9,519 bases of DNA, from the NCBI GenBank assembly GCA_002391225.1, contig DGRV01000044.1, forward strand, positions 8,640 to 18,158, written 5' to 3'. This document shows positions 5,471 through 9,519 of the stretch, piece after piece; position 1 is the stretch's first letter; each line of letters opens with the position of its first letter. A program made the position numbers and the translations under genes. This DNA is from Christensenella sp. UBA4379 (GTDB lineage: Bacteria > Bacillota > Clostridia > Christensenellales > Aristaeellaceae). The notes beneath the pieces are model-generated. The model was not told where the DNA came from, did no database searches, and saw only the letters and a program-made list of their open reading frames with translations.

Positions 5471-5941
5471 ATGATCAAAATCTTATTCATCTGCCACGGC
5501 AATATCTGCCGCAGCGCGGCGGCGGAGATGATCGCGAAGGATCTCGAGGAGAAGGCCGGGCTGGGGGGACGGCTGGTCTTTTCGTCCGCCGCGGCGACGA
5601 CGGAGGAGATTGGGAACGACATCTATCCGCCGATGAAGCGGGTGCTGATCGGGCACGGGGTGCCCTGTCCGCCCCGCGCCGCCCGGCAGACGGTCCGGCG
5701 GGATTATGACGCATACGATTACCTGATCGGGATGGATGAGGAAAATTTGTGGGACATGCGGCGCATCTATGGCGGCGACCCGGACGGAAAGATCTCCCTG
5801 ATGATGGACTGGGCGGGCCTTTCCGGCCGGGAGGTCAGCGACCCCTGGTATACCAGGGACTTTGAGCGGGCGTACCGGGATATTTTAAAGGGCTGTGAAG
5901 GGCTGACTGCAGCCCTGGAAAAGCGCGGCGTCTCCCGTTGA
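5471..5941 (+). CDS. Low-molecular-weight protein tyrosine phosphatase
   Basis: Cytoplasmic phosphatase that removes phosphate from protein tyrosines (some family members act on phosphoarginine) through a cysteinyl-phosphate intermediate. The 156-residue length is typical. The P-loop is at the very N-terminus, CHGNICRS (8-15), with nucleophile Cys8, Arg14 and Ser15; the usual Leu or Val after the cysteine is His. The general acid is Asp124 in DPWY (124-127). EEIGNDIYPP (45-54) and the HGV segment (62-64) match Bacillota members. The ATG at 5471 has AGGAGG (5455-5460) 10 bases upstream; the open frame extends back to 5297 but has no family similarity there. No polysaccharide kinase or arginine kinase gene is adjacent, so its substrate cannot be inferred from context. 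Base composition returns to GC-rich here. Confidence 0.93.
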   Translation: MIKILFICHGNICRSAAAEMIAKDLEEKAGLGGRLVFSSAAATTEEIGNDIYPPMKRVLIGHGVPCPPRAARQTVRRDYDAYDYLIGMDEENLWDMRRIYGGDPDGKISLMMDWAGLSGREVSDPWYTRDFERAYRDILKGCEGLTAALEKRGVSR

Positions 5942-5997
5942 GGGCTGGCCGGACGGAAGAATATGTTACATAATTTTAACAAATTCTTTCAAAAGTA

Positions 5998-6026
5998 TTG
6001 AATATCTTTCAGAAAGCCGTTATAAT
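5998..6026 (+). promoter_or_regulatory. Sigma-A promoter of the unknown secreted protein gene
   Basis: TTGAAT (5998-6003), a 17-bp spacer and TATAAT (6021-6026), in an AT-rich gap after the phosphatase gene. The expected start of transcription, about 6033, rules out in-frame start codons before that point. Confidence 0.8.
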
Positions 6027-6066
6027 AAAGATGGTGCATTATCGAGTGGAAAGCGAGGGATTCTCT

Positions 6067-7515
6067 GTGAAATCCATGCGTCGTCTTCTCAGTCTGGTTT
6101 TGATGATCATGCTGATGCTGCCGCTGGTTCCCGTTCCCGCCAGCGCGGCGTACGGCGTTCTTTTTATACCTGAAAGCGCTTATGACCTGGAGCTGCCGGA
6201 CCAGGACAACGCCGGCCCCGGCCTGGTGAAGCTGAACTTTGACCCCTTCCTGGGGCAGATGGAGGGCTCCCGTTCCTGGGTGCACTGGGATACTTCGACC
6301 ATCCTGACCGAGTGTGGCGGCTTTATGGACCTGACGTACGTCTGCGCGGTGGAGTCCGAATACCCGGAGGGCAACTACATCGTCCGCTGTGTGGCCTTCT
6401 ACCGCAACGACGCTGAAAAGAGCCTCGTCAGCTACCACATCACCTATCAGACGGACGAGACGGAATACTACGTGATCTCCTATTTCGGCCATCATTACCG
6501 CGAAGCGATGCTGGCGATGACCCGGGCTCAGCTGACCAAGGCGGAAACAGAGAAAGCGCAAAAGGAAGGCAAGACCACGGCCCAGGCGCTTCAGGACAAA
6601 GTCGTCAACCTGTATAACGGTACCTATGACGGCACGGATACGAAAATCCCAGACTCCAAGCACAAACAGGTGGAAATCTATAAATACGACAGCGATAAAA
6701 AGGAATACCTCGAAATCAAGCACGACAGCAGCGGCAACCTGCCCAAGGACCTGACCGACCCGAAGGTGCTCAAATATTACAAGACCGCTTCCTGGTTCAC
6801 CCCCACCCCGGATACCATTTACGCCGGCACCTACATGAACGGGGACATCCTCCTGCGCAACGGCAGCGGCAAGTACCTCGGCACCGCCAGCTGGTTTGAG
6901 TGGGATTACGATTCCGGCAAGGTCACGATGTCCAAGCTGGACAACCTGCGCCGTCTGTATTCCTTCCCCAGCCCCCGCGTCCGTGTCCGCGCCGAAGCGC
7001 TGGACGAAGGCCCGGTGGCCAGCGAAGAGGAATTTTACGATGGCATGGATGTCGTTCCGGAGAACGACGCGGTGGACATCATTCCGGAGGATGCGACGGA
7101 CGGCCTGCGCTTCAGCGACCTGGTCTTCTTCCAGCCCAGGTGGACGGGGCCCTTCATGGCGGGCTATTCGACCGCCTCTGAAATCGCGATGGATCCGGAC
7201 GGCCGGGCGCTGCTCGCCGCCCTGATGACCGTGGAATTCACCGACCAGGTGCAGGATGCGGAGGTCGACACCGAGAAGCCGATCTACGTCGGCGCCATGG
7301 AGGACATGACGGTGGTCGCCTTCGATACCAACAAGGGCTACGCTCGGATCTTCCTGCAGCTGGATCCGTTGGCTACCAGCTACGGCTACATCCAGACGCA
7401 CGACGCTGAAGCTGTACGGACGGATATGGAAAGCATCTGCGACCAGGTCTGGGATCTGAACGAAGACGCGTACTACGACGCCCTGATCGCTCTGGCGGAA
7501 GAGCTGGCAGAATAA
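6067..7515 (+). CDS. Secreted protein of unknown function (482 aa)
   Basis: Not recognised. The GTG at 6067 is preferred: GAGGGA (6055-6060) is 6 bases upstream and the promoter lies at 5998-6026; the ATG at 6076 is an alternative at 15 bases. The N-terminus is a clear signal peptide: MKSMRR, a hydrophobic run LLSLVLMIMLMLPLVPV (7-23), then PASA-AYG, with cleavage likely after Ala27. No later membrane segment or cell-wall sorting signal is visible, so the protein is probably released or loosely wall-bound. The mature protein is acidic and aromatic-rich. Segments: a beta-rich region with many Tyr/Trp (about 30-145), a Lys/Glu/Gln-rich helical stretch (about 148-182), a Lys/Asp-rich region (about 190-235), a YAGTYMNGDILLRNGSGKYLGTASWF beta segment (252-277), an acidic insert (about 311-345) and an Asp/Glu-rich C-terminal helix (about 445-482). 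No catalytic motif is apparent. Repeat element copies follow directly. Confidence 0.85.
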   Translation: MKSMRRLLSLVLMIMLMLPLVPVPASAAYGVLFIPESAYDLELPDQDNAGPGLVKLNFDPFLGQMEGSRSWVHWDTSTILTECGGFMDLTYVCAVESEYPEGNYIVRCVAFYRNDAEKSLVSYHITYQTDETEYYVISYFGHHYREAMLAMTRAQLTKAETEKAQKEGKTTAQALQDKVVNLYNGTYDGTDTKIPDSKHKQVEIYKYDSDKKEYLEIKHDSSGNLPKDLTDPKVLKYYKTASWFTPTPDTIYAGTYMNGDILLRNGSGKYLGTASWFEWDYDSGKVTMSKLDNLRRLYSFPSPRVRVRAEALDEGPVASEEEFYDGMDVVPENDAVDIIPEDATDGLRFSDLVFFQPRWTGPFMAGYSTASEIAMDPDGRALLAALMTVEFTDQVQDAEVDTEKPIYVGAMEDMTVVAFDTNKGYARIFLQLDPLATSYGYIQTHDAEAVRTDMESICDQVWDLNEDAYYDALIALAEELAE

Positions 7516-7521
7516 ACGGTG

Positions 7522-7547
7522 CGATAGGGGGACACGTCCCCCTATCG
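7522..7547. repeat. Perfect 12-bp palindrome closing the right-hand repeat
   Basis: CGATAGGGGGAC (7522-7533) and its exact reverse complement (7536-7547) with a 2-base centre. It lies 6 bases after the preceding stop codon. With no T-run it may still act as a 3'-end mRNA hairpin. It corresponds to the GGGGAC/GTCCCC palindrome at 260-274. Confidence 0.75.
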
Positions 7548-7702
7548 GATTTGCCTCTCGCCCCTTTTTCCAGGGCCTGCCGGCCCGTTCTCGCTGAAAA
7601 CAGGCCACTGGCCTGTTTTCCGGGCGCTGCGAACCCCAGGCGGCAAAGGCGCAAGGAAAGAATTTTTGCTCCCGCATCGCAGGCGATGCTCCGCAAAAAT
7701 TC
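7522..7702 (-). repeat. Dispersed structured repeat, right full-length copy
   Basis: Reverse-complement counterpart of 1-181. Shared blocks are CGGATTTGCCTCTCGCCC (7546-7563), the GGGCC/GGCCC hairpin (7573-7577 with 7582-7586), an 11-bp hairpin (7596-7606 GAAAACAGGCC with 7610-7620, loop ACT), CGGGCGCTGCGAACCCCAGG and CGGCAAAGGCGCAAGG. The far end is a nested palindrome: GAATTTTTGC (7660-7669) with GCAAAAATTC (7693-7702), enclosing GCATCGC-AG-GCGATGC (7674-7689). It is non-coding. Confidence 0.8.
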
Positions 7703-7790
7703 CTGCCCAGGGCCTACCGGCCCGTTCTTCGCTGAAAATGTGCCACCGGCACATTTTCCGGGCGCTCAGAACCCCGCACCGCGCATGTCG
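7703..7790 (-). repeat. Dispersed structured repeat, right short copy
   Basis: Second right-hand copy in the same (minus) orientation. It contains the GGGCC/GGCCC hairpin (7710-7714 with 7719-7723, loop TACC), the 11-bp hairpin (7734-7744 GAAAATGTGCC with 7748-7758, loop ACC), and CGGGCGCTCAGAACCCCGC, matching the equivalent block of the neighbouring copy. It is non-coding. Confidence 0.78.
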
Positions 7791-7807
7791 CTGCTGCGGA
7801 TTTAAAA

Positions 7808-7829
7808 TGGAGGGGCTGCGGCCCCTCCA
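7808..7829 (-). terminator. 9-bp hairpin, weak terminator-like on the minus strand
   Basis: TGGAGGGGC (7808-7816) pairs with GCCCCTCCA (7821-7829) around TGCG. On the minus strand it is followed by a short T-run (complement of AAAA at 7804-7807); on the plus strand no T-run follows. The sequence from here to 7900 contains no other feature I can support. Confidence 0.4.
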
Positions 7830-7903
7830 AACCACCCGGAGATTTCTGAGCTCCAGACAATTTGAATCATATTACTCAGTGAAAAGAATGAATTTGTTAA
7901 TAA

Positions 7904-7940
7904 AAGAGGACTGTTGCATCTTGCAACAGTCCCTTTTTAT
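7904..7940. terminator. Bidirectional intrinsic terminator between convergent genes
   Basis: GGACTGTTGCA (7908-7918) pairs perfectly with TGCAACAGTCC (7922-7932) around a 3-base loop. It is flanked by AAAAGA on the left and CTTTTT on the right, so both strands have a T-run after the stem. It is about 20 bases beyond the uxaC stop on the minus strand, for which it is the evident terminator. Confidence 0.88.
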
Positions 7941-7952
7941 TAAGTCCAGTTT

Positions 7953-9368
7953 TTACAGTTCCTTCCGCACAAAGCCGAAATACTTGTCGGCGTTATGATA
8001 GCCGATGTCGCTGACGATTTCCTTGAGCGTGTCCATGTCCTCGGGGAACAGGCCGTCGCGGACCCAGTGGCCGAAGTTGCGGCAGAGGATGCGGCGGAAG
8101 TACTCGTGGCGGGGATAGCTCAGGAAGGAGCGGCTGTCGGTCAGCATGCCGATGAAGCCGGCCAGGTAGCCCAGGTTGCCCAGGGAGACCATGTGCTCGG
8201 TCATGCCCTGCAGGTGATCGTTGAACCACCAGGCCGCGCCGTGCTGGATCTTGCCGACGGCCTCGTCGTTCTGGAAGCAGCCCAGGATCGTGTCGATGGC
8301 GGCGTTGTCGTTGGTGTTCAGGCTGTAGAGGATGGTACGGGGCAGGCTGTTCCGCTCTTCCAGATAGCCCAGGAAGGCCGCGGTCTGGGTGGAGGGGGCG
8401 GAGTTGTCCACGCAGTCAAAGCCGGTATCCGGGCCCAGGGCCTTGAACATGGTGGGGTTGTTGTCCCGGCGGCAGCCGTAGTGCAGCTGCATGGCCCAGT
8501 CGCGGTCGTGGTACTGCTTGGCCAGGAAGGCCATGTAGGCGAACTTGAAGGCTGCTTCTTCCTGGACGCTGGGCAGGACGCCGGCCAGGCGGTTCTTAAA
8601 GATGCGCTCGACCTCTTCGTCGGAGGCGGGGGCATACATGACGTAGTTGAGGGCGTGGTCGCTGAGCTTGCAGCGGTGAGCGGCGAAAAAGTCCATCCGC
8701 TTGGAGAGGGCTTCCTTGAGGTCGGAGAAGCTGGCGATCTTCATGCCGGCAGCCTGCTCCAGCTGGGCCAGGTAGGAAAGGTAGGTGTCCTTTTCCAGGT
8801 TCATGGCTTTGTCCGGCCGCCAGGCAGGCAGGACGGTGACCTTGAAGCTCTTGTCCGCGTCCAGCTTTTCGTGCCACTCCAGGCTATCGATCGGGTCGTC
8901 TGTGGTGCAGATGATGTCCACGTTGCTCATGTTGATCAGGCCACGGCTGGAAAAGCCCGGGCTGCGGAGTTTGGCGTTGACGAAGTTCCATACCTCGTCG
9001 GCGGTGTTCTTGTTGAGCACGCCCTCGTAGCCGAAGAAGCGGCGCAGCTCCAGGTGGCTCCAGTGATAGATGGGGTTGCCGATGGCCTTGCCCACCACCT
9101 CGGCGAACTTGAGGAATTTTTCATAGTCGGAGGCGTCGCCGGTGATGTACTTTTCCGGCACCCCGGCGGAGCGCATCAGGCGCCACTTGTAGTGGTCCCC
9201 GCCCAGCCAGACCTGGGTGATGTTGTCATAACGGATGTCGTCCCAGATTTCCTTGGGGCTCAGATGGCAGTGGTAGTCGATGATCGGGCAGTCCTTCGCC
9301 GCTTCATGATAAAGCGTCCGCGCGACCTCGGTATCCAGCAGGAAGTTCTGATCCATAAATGCGTTCAT
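7953..9368 (-). CDS. uxaC: Glucuronate/galacturonate isomerase (uronate isomerase)
   Basis: Cytoplasmic isomerase (EC 5.3.1.12) converting D-glucuronate to D-fructuronate and D-galacturonate to D-tagaturonate, the first step of the Ashwell hexuronate pathway that feeds pectin and glucuronoxylan sugars to 2-keto-3-deoxygluconate. The 471-residue length is the family norm. Visible signatures: the metal-site DYHCHLSP (31-38, His33 and His35), CTTDDP (154-159), QLHYG (294-298), WWFND (380-384) and TDSRSFLSYPRHEYFRR (410-426). The protein belongs to the amidohydrolase-fold superfamily. The ATG (complement of 9366-9368) has GAAAGGA (complement of 9378-9384) 9 bases upstream; a second Met at codon 5 is a less likely start. 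A gene ending 57 bp upstream on the same strand suggests an operon. A large open frame on the opposite strand is a codon-bias shadow. Confidence 0.97.
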   Translation of the reverse strand: MNAFMDQNFLLDTEVARTLYHEAAKDCPIIDYHCHLSPKEIWDDIRYDNITQVWLGGDHYKWRLMRSAGVPEKYITGDASDYEKFLKFAEVVGKAIGNPIYHWSHLELRRFFGYEGVLNKNTADEVWNFVNAKLRSPGFSSRGLINMSNVDIICTTDDPIDSLEWHEKLDADKSFKVTVLPAWRPDKAMNLEKDTYLSYLAQLEQAAGMKIASFSDLKEALSKRMDFFAAHRCKLSDHALNYVMYAPASDEEVERIFKNRLAGVLPSVQEEAAFKFAYMAFLAKQYHDRDWAMQLHYGCRRDNNPTMFKALGPDTGFDCVDNSAPSTQTAAFLGYLEERNSLPRTILYSLNTNDNAAIDTILGCFQNDEAVGKIQHGAAWWFNDHLQGMTEHMVSLGNLGYLAGFIGMLTDSRSFLSYPRHEYFRRILCRNFGHWVRDGLFPEDMDTLKEIVSDIGYHNADKYFGFVRKEL

Positions 9369-9398
9369 CGGAAATCATCCTTTCGTTTGAAATAGGTA

Positions 9399-9420
9399 GG
9401 AGGGAGAAACATCTCCCTCC
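9399..9420 (-). promoter_or_regulatory. Intercistronic hairpin upstream of uxaC
   Basis: GGAGGGAGA (9399-9407) pairs exactly with TCTCCCTCC (9412-9420) around 4 bases. On the minus strand it falls between the upstream stop codon and the uxaC ribosome site. The run after it on that strand (CTACCTATTTC) is not a good T-tract, so mRNA processing or partial attenuation is more likely than full termination. Either is inference. Confidence 0.55.
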
Positions 9421-9426
9421 CATTTA

Positions 9427-9519
9427 TTATCTTTGAACCCGTCCGGATCCGCTGCCCTTCATCAGGCTTTCGACCTCGGAAGCGCTCATGCGGTTGTAGT
9501 CGCCGGGGATGGTGTGCTT
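9427..9519 (-). CDS. C-terminal 30 codons of an unidentified protein upstream of uxaC (partial)
   Basis: The minus strand reads in one frame from the window edge to a TAA (complement of 9427-9429). The tail contains IPGDYNRMSASEVESLM (4-20) and ends GSGSGRVQR. The competing minus-strand frames are respectively stopped early or Arg-rich and unlike a protein. Position just before uxaC suggests another hexuronate-catabolism, transport or regulatory gene, but the fragment is too short for me to identify the family. Confidence 0.6.
   Translation of the reverse strand, partial: KHTIPGDYNRMSASEVESLMKGSGSGRVQR

Noticed and set aside
5890..5914. AGGGCTG...CAGCCCT hairpin as terminator of the phosphatase gene
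   Set aside because: It lies inside the coding sequence before the stop codon and has no T-run after it.
5989..7677. 562-codon open frame on the minus strand opposite the secreted protein
   Set aside because: The plus strand has a promoter, ribosome site and signal peptide; the antisense translation is low-complexity, rich in Val, Arg, His and Gln, and runs into repeat DNA.
7542..7835. Open frames in the right repeat region
   Set aside because: Pro/Arg/Ser-rich translations of non-coding hairpin repeats, mirrored by equally spurious frames in the left repeats.
7995..9395. 466-codon open frame on the plus strand opposite uxaC
   Set aside because: Antisense shadow of a GC-rich gene; the translation is Val/Ala/Gly-rich with no domain, and the uxaC frame is unmistakable.

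Overview
The window looks like chromosomal DNA of a fairly GC-rich member of the Bacillota (Clostridia-like, plausibly a gut or rumen anaerobe). This is inferred from strong AGGAGG-type ribosome sites, sigma-A-like promoters with 17-bp spacers, several secreted proteins with Gram-positive-style signal peptides, a WG-repeat fragment, an AAA/DUF4143 ATPase and a hexuronate (pectin sugar) isomerase. No rRNA, tRNA, CRISPR array, transposase or integrase is visible.

Layout: 1-280 is intergenic repeat DNA with two copies of a structured dispersed element, followed by a perfect 14-bp palindrome (281-311). Next come a carbohydrate-esterase-like alpha/beta hydrolase (339-1124) with its own terminator, then a secreted cyclophilin-type peptidyl-prolyl isomerase with an extra C-terminal domain (1298-2356) behind a clear extended -10 promoter. 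After these lie a very short secreted WG-repeat remnant (2497-2700), a small secreted DIPAG-motif protein (2809-3252) and an XRE-type regulator (3362-3646). A visibly AT-richer segment (about 3650-5400) carries hairpins, a promoter, a cluster of GAAAAGTG-like repeats and one AAA_14/DUF4143 ATPase (4017-5300). The GC-richer background then resumes with a low-molecular-weight protein tyrosine phosphatase (5471-5941) and a 482-residue secreted protein of unknown function (6067-7515) behind a TTGAAT/TATAAT promoter.

The stretch 7516-7950 is non-coding. It holds two more copies of the dispersed element in the opposite orientation and a bidirectional terminator shared with the convergent uxaC gene (7953-9368, minus). 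Upstream of uxaC on the minus strand is the last 30 codons of another gene, 57 bp away, so uxaC is probably the distal gene of a hexuronate operon continuing beyond the window.

The most unusual signal is the dispersed element. Its four copies contain an 11-bp hairpin whose arms differ between copies at five positions, always by compensatory changes that keep the pairing, and a second short hairpin with a GGNA loop. That pattern points to selection on a folded RNA or DNA structure rather than on primary sequence. The genes between the inward-facing repeats do not form one obvious pathway; the interval reads as an accessory mix of envelope/secreted functions, one regulator and one horizontally mobile-looking ATPase.
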